Of a stretch of 64,000 nt of DNA, positions 42,783 through 52,815 are shown in pieces. Each line of letters starts with the position of its first letter. Position 1 is the first letter of the stretch. Made by a program: the position numbers and the translations under genes. The stretch lies in NCBI GenBank assembly GCA_001304855.1, contig BBZN01000010.1, positions 62,001-126,000 of the forward strand, in the 5' to 3' direction. Below the pieces are notes generated by a model, which had not been told where the DNA came from, did not search any database, and saw nothing but the letters and a program-made list of their open reading frames with translations. The DNA comes from Clostridia bacterium UC5.1-1D2 (lineage in GTDB: Bacteria > Bacillota > Clostridia > Lachnospirales > Lachnospiraceae).

Positions 42783-43142
42783 GGGGACAGATGGCGGGGG
42801 AAACTTAAAAATGTCAGGGGCGAAACTCTGGCGGAGGCGCTGACGGCCATCCTGGTGACAGCGCTCTCCACCGCCCTGTTTCTGGGGATGATGTCCGCGG
42901 CTTCTAAAATCGGCAGGGAGGGAGACAGGGCGGACGCCTGGTTTTACAAATCCATGTCGCTTCTGGAGAATTTTCAGACAGAGGCGGCGCCGGACACTGA
43001 GGCCCAGGAGCAGATTCAGACCGGAGCAGGGACCGTGAAGGTGGAGGCGGAGGACGGCTCCGTCTCACAGGCCTTTGAAGTGGATATCTATTACGGGAAC
43101 GATATGGCTTCCTACCGTCTCAGGGAAGGAGGGACGCCGTGA
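42779..43142 (+). CDS. Type IV minor pilin (PilV/GspI-like); one frameshift
   Basis: ~120 residues. The leader ends VRG and the mature helix starts ETLAEALTAILVTALSTALFLGM with Glu at +5. A single-base shift near 42802, in the GGGGG run, breaks the leader. Overlaps neighbours by 4 bases on both sides. Confidence 0.72.
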
Positions 43143-43703
43143 ATTTTATAAAAAAGATGAAAAGCGGCAGGGGCGTGACCATAGGAGAGATGCTGACGGC
43201 GCTGCTGATCATGGTATTTCTTACGCTGACGGTGGCCGGAGGCGCCGGAGTGGCGCTGAAGGTTTACCGCACACAGACCTGCTATTCTGAATCCAGGGTG
43301 CTGGCAAACAGTATTCTTGTTGCAATGGCTGAGGAATTGCGGTATGCTTCAGAGGCAGAGGTTTCAGCAGACAGCAATTCCATCAGCTACAACAGCCGCA
43401 CATACGGAGCGGGGCGGTCATGGACATAGAGCCTTGGAGTGCAGATACGGGAGGCGGACGGTTGCGGATACAGTACGACAAGGGGGAGGATGGGGAAGCA
43501 GAAGGGGGGAAACCGATTATCCCTACGGCGACGCCACCTATACAGGCTTCCATGTGGAGGCAGTTGAGGACAAAAAGGTTTTTGAGGCGGGTGCAGAAGC
43601 CGGCAGCGTTCTTATCTCCTACAATATATGTGACGGCCAGGGGAAAATCTGGGCTGCAATAAAGGATCTGGAGCTGCGCTTTCTCAATGGGCCTGAGGAA
43701 TAA
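43139..43703 (+). CDS. Type IV minor pilin (PilW/GspJ-like); two frameshifts
   Basis: ~188 residues starting at GTG 43139. The leader ends SGRG before VTIGEMLTALLIMVFLTLTVAGG, with Glu at +5. C-terminal region (YTGFHVEAVEDKKVFEAGAEAGS) is joined across shifts near 43415 and 43500. Last gene of the pilus operon. Confidence 0.75.
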
Positions 43704-43715
43704 AAGCGGAGTAAT

Positions 43716-43745
43716 GGGGGACACTTTTCAAAGGCGTCCCTTTTT
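43716..43745 (+). terminator. Intrinsic terminator of the pilus operon
   Basis: GGGGAC...GTCCC hairpin followed by TTTTT. Confidence 0.6.
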
Positions 43746-43851
43746 ATATTCTATGAGAGCGCTCCCGTGATAAAAGCTCCGGGAAGGAGCCCTTGGGGGC
43801 GCAGAGGAAGGACGCCGCCGAAGCCATAAAACGGAAAGGAAGCGTGTGAAT

Positions 43852-45342
43852 ATGAGCAAGTTATACGACCAGTTAAAAACATATATGGACCGGGCAATGG
43901 CTGTAAAGACAGCTATGACCCTCTTTGAGTGGGACAATGAAACCCTGGCCCCCAGGGAGGCGGGAGAGCTGACTTCCCATGTCATCGGCGTACTCTCAGG
44001 GGAATATTTTCAGGCGCTGACCTGCAGGGAGCTGCGGCAGATACTGAAGGAGTGCAGAGGAGAGGAGACGTTGTCTGAGGCGGAGTCCGCCAATGTAAGA
44101 GAGCTCCTGGAGGAGCAGGAAAAAATCCAGTGCATTCCCCGGAACGAATACCAGGAGTTTGCCGCTCTGACGGCCCGATCGACCGGCGTATGGGCCAGGG
44201 CCAGGGAGGAGAATGATTTTGAGGCATTCGCCCCTACCTTAAAAAAGGTCATTGAATATCAGAAAAAGTTCGCCGGCTACCGGGCTAAAAAGGGGAAGAA
44301 GCTTTATGATGTGATGCTGGATGATTATGAGCCGGGATTTCCATGGAAAACCTGGATGAATTTTTTGACATTCTGAAAAAGGAGCTGGCGCCCTTTCTAA
44401 AACAGGTGGTGAAGGAGAGCCGGAAGGTGGACGACCGCTTCCTAAAGGGCGGTTATCCTGAGGAGAAGCAGGAGGAGCTGGCCCGGTTTCTTGCAGAGTA
44501 TGTGGGTTTCGACTTTGATAAGGGCGTTCTGGCAGTCAGCGCCCATCCCTTTACAACCAACCTGCACAATAAGGATGTGCGGATTACCACCCATTATACG
44601 GATTCTGTAGACAGCTCCCTCTTCTCTGTTATCCATGAGGCGGGCCACGGAATCTACGAGCTCGGAATCCGGGATGAACTCACGCTCACCCCTGCAGGCC
44701 AGGGAGCCAGCATGGGAATGCATGAATCACAGTCGCGTTTTTTGAAAATATCATAGGCAGAAACAGGGCCTTCTGGACGCCTGTCTACGGGCGTGTCCAG
44801 GACATGTTTCCGGAACAGCTGGGGGATGTAAGCCTGGACGCATTTGTGGCTGCCGTCAACAAGGTGACAACGGGCCTTATCCGCACAGAGGCGGACGAGC
44901 TGAGCTACAGTATTCACGTCTTAATCCGCTATGAGATTGAGAAAATGCTTATAGAGGAGGATTTGGACGTGAATAAGCTGCCCGAAATCTGGGGGGACAA
45001 GTACGAGGAATATCTGGGCATCCGTCCTGAGAATGCGGCTGAGGGAGCGCTCCAGGACATCCACTGGTCCCAGGCTCCTTCGGCTATTTCCCCTCCTATG
45101 CCCTGGGAAGCGCCTTCGGAGCGCAGATTTACTTTCACATGAAGAAAATAATGGATTTTGAGGGGCTTCTGGAGGAAGGCCGGGTGGACGTCATTCGGGA
45201 ATATTTGAAGGAGCATATCCACCAGTTCGGCAAGATTAAGACCAGCCGCCAGATTTTAAAGGATGTGACGGGGGAGGATTTTAATCCCCGGTATTACGTC
45301 CGGTATCTGAAAGAAAAATATTCCCGGCTCTACGGTATATAA
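43852..45342 (+). CDS. Carboxypeptidase Taq (M32) family metallopeptidase; three frameshifts
   Basis: Cytoplasmic zinc carboxypeptidase (~497 aa). The HExxH motif is in SVIHEAGHGIYELG, followed by GASMGMHESQSRF with the third ligand Glu. Other family segments are FEWDNETLAPREA, AHPFTTNLHNKDVRITTHY and a C-terminal NPRYYVRYLKEKYSRLYGI. Shifts lie near 44340, 44745 and 45075. Start ATG 43852 follows GGAAAGGA. Confidence 0.92.
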
Positions 45343-45391
45343 AAGAGAAGAGCCTGACGTCCCTCTGAGCAAAATAAACACATTCCACCAT

Positions 45392-45430
45392 ATATCGCCT
45401 GCCGGTTTCCAACGGTGCGGCGATATTTTT
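45392..45430 (+). terminator. Intrinsic terminator after the M32 peptidase
   Basis: ATATCGCC and GGCGATAT pair across a 19-base loop, then TTTT. Confidence 0.8.
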
Positions 45431-45515
45431 ATATTGCAGACAGGCCGCCTCATAGGCCCGGTAAACCGCTCATATATTATACGTAGAGAAGTGTAGATTG
45501 GGAGGGATGGAAACC

Positions 45516-46466
45516 TTGAATAAACGTGTCATATGGGCGGCGGTCACAGGCTCTTGATTCCCTATGTGGGGACTCTTGCATGGACAGGCACCATACGGGG
45601 GAGGAGCTGCGGTATGAGCAGCAGAAAGGCGCCCCCGGAGGACGGCGGATTCTGCTGGATCGCAGCGGCGGATCCTACTATATGGATATGGAGGAATACC
45701 TTCCGGGCGTCATAGCCAGGCAGATGCCTGTGGAGTATGAGCCGGAGGCGCTGAAGGCCCAGGCCATCATAGCCAGGACCTATATCTGCCGCCAGATAGA
45801 GGCTGCCGGCGAGGGAGACGAGATTGCGGAATCGGCCCTGGATATGGATTATCTGGAATCGGATCAGCTGAAAAAGCTGTGGGGCTCCGGCCGTTTTCCC
45901 CATTATTATCAAAAACTGGAGGATGCGGTGAAGGCCACCTCAGGCATCGTCATGACGTATGAAGGCAGGTGCATTGATCCTATGTACTGCAGGGCGGCGG
46001 CAGGCATGACCCGGATGGGGGATTTCACCCATCCCTACCTGCAAATTGTGGACTGCCGGGGGATGTGGAGGCGGAGGGTTATATGCAGATGGTTACATTT
46101 TCTAAGGATGAGTTTGCAGCCCGCATCAACAGCATCCCCCAGGCCGCTTCCGGGCCCCGGCGGACCGAGCCCTCCCAGATTCCGGGCGCCGTACAGATCG
46201 CGTCCAGGGATGAGGCGGGATATGTGGACGAGATACAGATCGGCGGATACAGCTATACGGGGGAGGAGGTCCAGTATGCCCTGGGACTTCAGTCCGCAGC
46301 CTTTTCCCTGGACGCCTATGAGGAGCAGATACGGGTCACGGCCAAGGGAATCGGACACGGTTACGGCCTCAGCCAGTGGACAGCCAACCAGAAGGCAAAG
46401 GAGGGGTGGAGGGCAGAAGACATTCTTGGATATTTTTATAAAAATATTGCGCTTCTTTCTGAATAA
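45516..46466 (+). CDS. spoIID: Stage II sporulation protein D-like; three frameshifts
   Basis: Peptidoglycan-hydrolysing engulfment protein (~317 aa), acting at the forespore septum in sporulation. Start TTG 45516 has GGAGGG 9 bases upstream. N-terminal membrane anchor (NKRVIWAAVTGLLIPYVG), then SpoIID core YMDMEEYLPGVIARQMPVEYEPEALKAQAIIARTY and the C-terminal IGHGYGLSQWTANQKAKEGW. Shifts near 45555, 45600 and 46055. The downstream spoIIQ-like gene supports a sporulation role. Confidence 0.88.
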
Positions 46467-46506
46467 TCATTCCCGGTTTGGTAAGAATAGTACCGAGGTG
46501 ATAAAC

Positions 46507-47261
46507 GTGAAAGAGAAAGTAAATCAAATGTTCAAGGATAAGCTGTTTCTTGTCATGCTAGTGTTAGGCCTGCTGACTATTGTAGCCGCAGCAGGAGTGT
46601 TTACCGTACAAAGAGGAAAAGGTAATGAGGCAAACCCATACCTTGAGGTTCCCCAGCCAGAGATGATTGCCCAGGAAACCGCACCGGAGATACCTCCCGT
46701 TGCAGGCTCGTCTGAGGGAACGAAAAATGCAAAGGACGACACCCAGGCTCCCACCAGGGCGGCTGTGGCGAAGAATGAGAACCAGGGCAACGATCTGGCG
46801 GCAGAGGCAGGGGCAGGGCAGAATGCAGCAGAAGCTCTGGTGCTGAATTTTAACGACGCCAGCAAAATGACATGGCCCGTAAGAGGAAATGTGGTTCTGG
46901 ATTACAGCATGGATCAGACGATTTACTTCCCCACGCTGGACCAGTACAAATGCAATCCCGGCATTGTGATTCAGTCGGACGTCAGCACGCCTGTGGAAGC
47001 GCCTGCCAACGCAAGGTCCTGGAAGTGGGCGTCAGCGATGAAATCGGCAGTTACGTTGTCCTGGACCTCGGAAATGAGTACAAAGCCACCTGCGGCCAGC
47101 TTAAGGAAGTCTGCGCAGCGGAGGGCGAGTATCTGAAACAGGGCCAGATCCTGGGCTACGTATCGGAGCCTACCAAATATTATTCCGTAGAAGGGGTCAA
47201 CGTATTCTTTGAGCTTCAGCATCAGGATAAGACAGTGGATCCGCTGAATTTTATGGAGTAA
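46507..47261 (+). CDS. SpoIIQ-like M23 (LytM) family protein with degenerate active site; one frameshift
   Basis: ~251 residues: short basic N-terminus, a membrane helix (LFLVMLVLGLLTIVAAAGVF), an Ala/Glu/Thr linker and a C-terminal LytM domain. Start GTG 46507 follows GAGGTGA. The metalloprotease zinc ligands look lost: VVLDLGNEYKATCGQL stands where M23 enzymes have IxHG...HL. SpoIIQ of Bacillus is likewise a degenerate scaffold of the engulfment complex. Frame shift near 47010. Confidence 0.78.
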
Positions 47262-47295
47262 GAAGATCCGGACATTTTGGTGATAAAAGTCAGAA

Positions 47296-47323
47296 AACCG
47301 GCGGGGCGACCAGCTGGTTTTTT
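47296..47323 (+). terminator. Intrinsic terminator after the spoIIQ-like gene
   Basis: AACCGGC/GCTGGTT with one G-T pair, 10-base loop, then TTTT. Confidence 0.75.
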
Positions 47324-47384
47324 GATTGCCCCAAACAAAAAGGCGTCAAGGGTATCGTATAATTTAACACAATGCATTGACAAA

Positions 47385-47560
47385 GTGTAAAAGGGGTGAT
47401 ATGCTAAAACAAGTCTGGTGATCCATTGCATGACCCGAAGCTGGCAAAAGGCAATGGTTACATACGGATAATAACAGGGAGCTTGTGAAGCAGGCTGAGA
47501 GGAAGTAATCGAACTTCGACCTATCGTACCTGATTTGGGTAATGCCAACGTAGGGAAATA
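47385..47560 (+). ncRNA. TPP (thiamine pyrophosphate) riboswitch
   Basis: Contains the conserved TPP-aptamer strings GGGGTG (5' side), GCTGAGAGGAAG and ACCTGATTTGGGTAATGCC followed by AACGTAGGGAA. The region between GGGGTG and CTGAGA is about 100 bases, so the P3 arm is unusually long. Upstream of thiW. Boundaries are approximate because the outer P1 pairing is not clear. Confidence 0.9.
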
Positions 47561-47585
47561 TGTGACGCTTATTTGACTGCATTTT

Positions 47586-47615
47586 AAGGTCCATTCCCTG
47601 TTGGGATGGACCTTT
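47586..47615 (+). terminator. Hairpin of the riboswitch expression platform
   Basis: AAGGTCCAT pairs perfectly with ATGGACCTT with a CCC/GGG-containing top, followed by only TTT. It lies 36 bases before thiW and probably terminates transcription when TPP is bound. Confidence 0.6.
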
Positions 47616-47651
47616 CGTACGGAAAAAAGCAGAAAACGGAGGAAATGTGTC

Positions 47652-48188
47652 ATGAAAATAAGTGTCAGAAAATTAGCGGTTAGTGCAATGCTGACGGCCG
47701 TTGCAGTGTCCCTGTCGGGTTTTTCTATTCCCATCGGGGCATCCAGATGTTTTCCCATCCAGCACCTGGCCAATGTTATAGCAGGGGTATTCCTGGGCCC
47801 CTGGTACGGTGTGGCTATGGCCTTTTGCACTTCGCTAATCCGCAACCTCATGGGGACAGGCAGTCTTTTGGCCTTTCCGGGCAGCATGATCGGAGCCCTG
47901 GCCTGCGGCCTGCTGTACCGGCATACAGGGAAGCTTGCGCTGGCTTACCTTGGGGAAGTCGTTGGAACCGGAATTTTGGGGGGCGTCCTGTGCTACCCTG
48001 TGGCCGCCCTGATACTGGGCAGGGAAGGGGCTGTATTTGCCTATGTAATGCCCTTCCTCATGAGCACCCTGAGCGGTACCGGGATTGGGGCGTTTTTCAT
48101 GGGAGTTCTGCTGAAATCGGGGGCGTTTAATTATCTGAAACATCTGCTGGATTCGGAAGTGCAGCTTTCCGGCGCAGTGGGAAAATAA
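47652..48188 (+). CDS. thiW: ECF transporter S component ThiW
   Basis: Membrane substrate-binding subunit (178 aa) of an energy-coupling-factor transporter for the thiamine thiazole precursor. Start ATG 47652 follows GGAGG. Segments RKLAVSAMLTAVAVSLSGFSIPIGASRCFPIQHLANVIAGVFLGPWYG and RNLMGTGSLLAFPGSMIGAL match ThiW. TPP riboswitch control agrees. TPP is also the cofactor of the indolepyruvate oxidoreductase encoded nearby. Confidence 0.92.
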   Translation: MKISVRKLAVSAMLTAVAVSLSGFSIPIGASRCFPIQHLANVIAGVFLGPWYGVAMAFCTSLIRNLMGTGSLLAFPGSMIGALACGLLYRHTGKLALAYLGEVVGTGILGGVLCYPVAALILGREGAVFAYVMPFLMSTLSGTGIGAFFMGVLLKSGAFNYLKHLLDSEVQLSGAVGK

Positions 48189-48301
48189 GGAAAACTTTTC
48201 CAGTATTTAAGAAATTTCAGAGTTTTATAATAATTTGTTCACATCCGGTTCAGAGGCGCGTTTTATACTATTATAAGAATACAGGAAGAAGGAGTGACAA
48301 T

Positions 48302-48709
48302 ATGAATATATTATTTTTCCTGACTCCTAAAAGTGACGTGGCGTACATAAGCGAGGATGATACGTTGAGACAGGCTTTGGAGAAGATGGAACACCATAAG
48401 TATTCCGCTGTACCTATTGTCAGCAGAACAGGACGTTATGTGGGGACGCTGACGGAGGGGGACCTGTTATGGGGGATGAAAAACAGTTTAACCTGGATCT
48501 GAAGGGGCTGAGAAGATACCGGTTACAGCCATCCGCCGCAGGTGTGACAACCGCCCGGTGAAAGCGGATGCTGATATGGAGGATCTGATCGGCAAGGCGC
48601 TGAACCAGAATTTTGTGCCGGTGCTGGACGATCAGAAGTGCTTTATCGGAATTATCACCAGAAAAGATATTATAAAATACTTCTACCAGAAATGCCAGAC
48701 AGCCAATGA
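48302..48709 (+). CDS. CBS-domain protein; frameshifts, end uncertain
   Basis: Small protein with two CBS domains (about 135 aa): N-terminal LFFLTPKSDVAYISEDDTLRQALEKMEHHKYSAVPIV, then VKADADMEDLIGKALNQNFVPVLDDQKCFIGIITRKDIIKYF. CBS pairs bind adenosine nucleotides; target unknown. The frame shifts near 48490. After the second CBS domain the open frame runs on to 48995 but crosses a clear terminator (48857-48891), so the true stop is probably near 48709 and was lost by another shift. Confidence 0.75.
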
Positions 48710-48856
48710 GCATTCCAGGAAAGGGGCCGGAGAAAGAGGCGTGGAACAGAGAAAGGCGGATCTGTCCGCAGTTGTGAAAATGCGGGAGAAAGAGGGAGCC
48801 TGGTGTAGGGCGGCAAAATTGTATCAGCAGTACAATGGAAGATTGTGTATATTTTT

Positions 48857-48890
48857 GAGTCCGTTCGATACGGGCTCTTTCCTTTTTGGG
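48857..48890 (+). terminator. Intrinsic terminator after the CBS gene
   Basis: GAGTCCG/CGGGCTC (7 bp, one wobble pair, 7-base loop) followed by TTTCCTTTTT. Confidence 0.75.
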
Positions 48891-49090
48891 AAAATACATG
48901 AAAATAGCAGACAAAAGCATTGGATCTGTGTTATAATATCGCCAGATAGTACACTGCTACAATTCGATGGCGCGTCAAAGCATCAGAGTGTATGAGGAAG
49001 CCGGAGCACATTCCCAGAGGAATCCCCAGGGAGGCTGCTGCGGCTTTAGCGCAAGAATGGAGGCAGGGAAGAGGAGGTCATAAGAAAGAG

Positions 49091-50392
49091 ATGATATGGG
49101 CGAAAGAAGAAACACTGTCCAGAGGGGAGATTGAAGAAATTCAATTGAAACGGCTGCAGGAGACGGTGGAGCGCAATTACAACAGGTTCCCGCTTACCGC
49201 GCAAAGATGGAAGCGGCCGGCGTAAAACCGGAGAATATAAGGACTTTGAAGGATTTAGGCAGGCTTCCCTTTACAACGAAACAGGACATGAGGGATAATT
49301 ATCCCTATGGCCTCTTTGCAGTTCCCATGAAGGAGCTGCGCAGGATCCATGCGTCCAGCGGAACGACGGGAAAACCTACGGTTGTGGGCTATACCGGCGG
49401 GGATCTGGAGGTGTGGAAGGAATGTGTAGCCCGCCTTGCAGTGGCAGGGGGCGCCAGTGACGAGGACATCGCCCAGATTTGTTTCGGATATGGTATGTTC
49501 ACCGGCGCCTGGGACTCCACAACGGCCTGGAGAAGGTGGGAGCAGCCATTGTCCCCTCCTCCACGGGAAATACCCAGAAGCAGCTGATGTACATGAAGGA
49601 TTTTCAGACTACCCTGCTGGTGGCCACCCCTTCCTATGCTATGCGTATCGCTGAGGTGGCGGCGGAGATGGGCATGGATCCCAAGAAGGATTTGAAGATA
49701 AAGAGCCTGGTGCTGGGCAGCGAACTGATGACAGAGGCTATGCGCTGGGAACTCTACAAAGTGTGGGGCAGCCATGTGAATCTGACCCAGAATTACGGCA
49801 TGAGCGAGCTTATGGGCCCCGGGGTGTCGGGAGAATGTCTTGAACTCAACGGCATGCATATTAATGAGGACCATTTTATAGCGGAAATCATAGACTCCAG
49901 GACGGGAGAGGCGCTGCCGCCGGGAGAGAAGGGGGAGCTGGTTATTACCTGTATTACGAAGGAGGCCCTTCCTCTGATCCGCTATCGTACCAGGGATATT
50001 ACCAGGCTGATGTATGAGCCTGTGCCTGCGGGCGCACCACGGCCAGGATGGAGAACCTGTCGGGCCGTACCGACGACATGCTTAAAATCCGGGGGGTTAA
50101 CGTATTTCCCAGCCAGATCGAGGAAGTGCTTATCAATACAGATGGAATCGGGCCCAATTATGAGATTGTTGTGGACAGGAAGAATCATTCCGACTTGCTG
50201 ACCATCAAAGTGGAGGTGGAGGCCGAGGCTATGATGGATTCCTATGGGGCCCTGGAAAAGCTGGATATCAGCCTTCGTGAGAAAATGCACATGATGCTGG
50301 GACTGGACGCCAAGATTCAGCTGGTATCCCCCAATACCCTTCAGCGGTTCGAGGGAAAGGCCAAGCGTGTGACGGATCTGCGGAAAAAATGA
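49091..50392 (+). CDS. paaK: Phenylacetate-CoA ligase family enzyme (first copy); three frameshifts
   Basis: AMP-forming ligase (~434 aa) that activates aryl acids with CoA. Adenylate-binding motif [17 protein letters not shown], then [10 protein letters not shown], and the C-terminal domain motif [22 protein letters not shown]. Start ATG 49091 with GAGGAGG upstream. Shifts near 49190, 49520 and 50030. Clustered with an indolepyruvate:ferredoxin oxidoreductase, it probably interconverts aryl acids and aryl-acetyl-CoA. Confidence 0.9.
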
Positions 50393-50449
50393 TATGCCCA
50401 GGCATTTACAAATACATAAATATACAATCAGGAAAGGTAGGAATAAAAC

Positions 50450-52197
50450 GTGTCTGAAAAAAAGATATTACTAGGCAATGAAGCCATCGCCAGAGGGGCT
50501 TACGAGGCCGGTGTGAAGGTGTCGGCTGCGTACCCCGGCACGCCCAGCACAGAGGTGAGCGAAAGTATCGCGCAGTATGATGAGATCTATGCAGAGTGGG
50601 CTCCAAATGAGAAAGTGGCTGCAGAGGTGGCTATCGGCGCCTCCATCGCAGGAGTACGGTCCATGTGCACCATGAAGCACGTGGGAGTCAACGTGGCGGC
50701 CGACCCCCTGTATACTGCCGCTTACACAGGCGTCAGAGGCGGGATGGTGGTTGTGGCGGCCGATGACCCGGGAATGTACAGTTCCCAGAATGAGCAGGAC
50801 AGCCGTATGGTTGCAAGGGCGGCAATGATTCCTGTATTGGAGCCCTCCGACAGTGCCGAGGCAAAAGAGTTTATGAAGTATGCCTTTGATTTGAGCGAGA
50901 AGTACGACACGCCTGTTATGCTGCGCAGCACCACCCGCTTATCCCATTCCCAGGGCTGGTGGAACTGGAGGACCGCATCGAGCCCATCGATATTCCTTAT
51001 GAGAGGGATGCGGCTAAGTTTGTAATGATGCCGGGCAATGCCATCAAGCGCCACGTCTGTGTGGAAGCCCGTATCAATGAGATGGCGGAGGACGCCAACG
51101 GGCTGCCTGTGAACACAGTGGAATACAACGATTTGTCCGTAGGATTTATCACCAGCGGCATTCCTTATAACTATGTAAAGGAAGTAATGCCGGAAGCATC
51201 GGTGCTGAAACTGGGGCTTGTGCATCCGCTGCCCAGAAAGCTCATCGAAGAGTTTGCCGCTAAAGTAGATAAGCTTTACATATTCGAGGAGCTGGAGCCT
51301 GTCATTGAGGAGCAGGTGAAGGCCTGGGGCATACAGAAGGCCGTGGGTAAGGAAATTTTCACCCATCAGGGAGAGTACAGCGCCAATCTTATCCGGGAAC
51401 GGGTGTTAAAACAGAGCCCGGATGTGGATAATCCGGCTGCTGTTCCTGCAAGGCCTCCCATACTCTGTCCGGGATGTCCCCACAGAAGCGTGTTCAGCGT
51501 TCTGAAAAAATTGAAAATCCATGCTGCAGGCGATATCGGCTGCTATACTCTGGGCGCGGTGGCTCCCCTTGGCGTTATCGACACTACCATCTGCATGGGT
51601 GCAAGCATCAGCGCCCTCCACGGAATGGAGAAGGCGAGAGGCAGAGATTATATCCGCAACTGGGTAGCGGTCATCGGCGACTCCACCTTTATGCATACAG
51701 GCATTAATTCACTTGTGAATATGGTTTACAACCAGTCCCGGGGCACAGTGCTGATTCTGGACAACTCCACCACGGGTATGACCGGACACCAGGATCATGC
51801 AGCCACAGGCAAGACCTTAAAAGGCGAGACTGTGCCTGCTATCAGTATCTACAATCTCTGTAAGTCCCTGGGAATCGAGAATGTCTGCGAGGTGGATGCA
51901 TTCGATCTGGAAAGCCTAGAAACCATCATAAAGGAGGAGACTGCCAGGGACGCAGTATCCGTGATCATCACAAAGGCTCCCTGCGCACTGCTAAAGGGAA
52001 TTAAATTCCCCAACAAATGCAGGGCTCTTTCGGATATGTGCAGAAAATGCGGCGCCTGTCTGCGCCCCGGCTGCCCGGCCCTCACAAAGAATGAGGACGG
52101 CACCATATCCATTGATGAGACTATGTGTAACGGCTGCGGCCTGTGCATGCAGCTGTGTAAGTTTGACGCCATCAGGCAGGTAAAGGCAGGTGAATAA
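50450..52197 (+). CDS. iorA: Indolepyruvate ferredoxin oxidoreductase, alpha subunit; one frameshift
   Basis: TPP- and iron-sulfur-dependent subunit (~583 aa) that oxidatively decarboxylates aryl pyruvates to aryl-acetyl-CoA. Start GTG 50450. The N-terminal pyrimidine-binding region is NEAIARGAYEAGVKVSAAYPGTPSTEV. The TPP-binding region is IGDSTFMHTGINSLVNMVYN, and two ferredoxin-type clusters (CRKCGACLRPGCPAL, CNGCGLCMQLCKFDAI) lie at the C-terminus. Shift near 50960. Adjacent to iorB with a 1-base gap. Confidence 0.94.
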
Positions 52198-52198
52198 A

Positions 52199-52773
52199 AT
52201 GACATCCAAAAATATAATGATTGTAGGAGTAGGCGGACAGGGGACCCTTCTCACCAGCCGTATCCTGGGAAAGCTGGCAATCACAGCCGGTTATGACGTA
52301 AAGCTTTCGGAGGTTCACGGTATGGCTCAGAGAGGCGGAAGCGTGGTCACCTTTGTAAGGTACGGAGATGAAGTGGCTGAGCCCATTGTGGAGGAAGGAC
52401 AGGCGGACGTGCTGATTGCATTTGAGCGTCTGGAAGCCTTCGGTATCTGCATTTCCTTAAAAAGGACGGGGTGGTTATCGTCAATGACTGGCGGATTGAC
52501 CCAATTACGGTTGTAACGGGGATGGCCTCGTATCCCGAGGGAATCCTTGACACCTTAAAGGCATCCCGCAATACCATTGTGGTGGAAGCCACGGAGGAGG
52601 CCAAAAAGCTGGGCGCGCCCAAGGCGTTCAACATCATTGTGCTGGGCGCTGGAGCAAGGCATATGGGGTTTGAGAAGGACGACTGGATCCGGGTGATCGA
52701 GACGACTGTTCCGCCCAAGACGGTGGATGTAAATAAGAAGGCATTTGAAATCGGATATGCGCTTTCAATTTAA
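52199..52773 (+). CDS. iorB: Indolepyruvate ferredoxin oxidoreductase, beta subunit; one frameshift
   Basis: ~191-residue gamma-type pyruvate oxidoreductase domain. ATG 52199 follows AGGTGA; the in-frame GTG at 52190 overlaps iorA. Motifs IMIVGVGGQGTLLTSRILGKLA and EVHGMAQRGGSVVTFVRYG are diagnostic. A base shift lies near 52450. Confidence 0.92.
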
Positions 52774-52815
52774 CAGATCGGAATAAAATTAACTATGCAG
52801 AGGGGTTGCAGACAG

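Noticed and set aside
45526-47136. A single long open frame joining the spoIID and spoIIQ-like genes
   Set aside because: It arises from frameshifts. SpoIID motifs continue in another frame to 46466 and the second gene has its own ribosome site and GTG start at 46507.
48710-48995. C-terminal extension of the CBS protein
   Set aside because: The open frame crosses a strong terminator and has no CBS-family similarity; a base error near the real stop is more likely.
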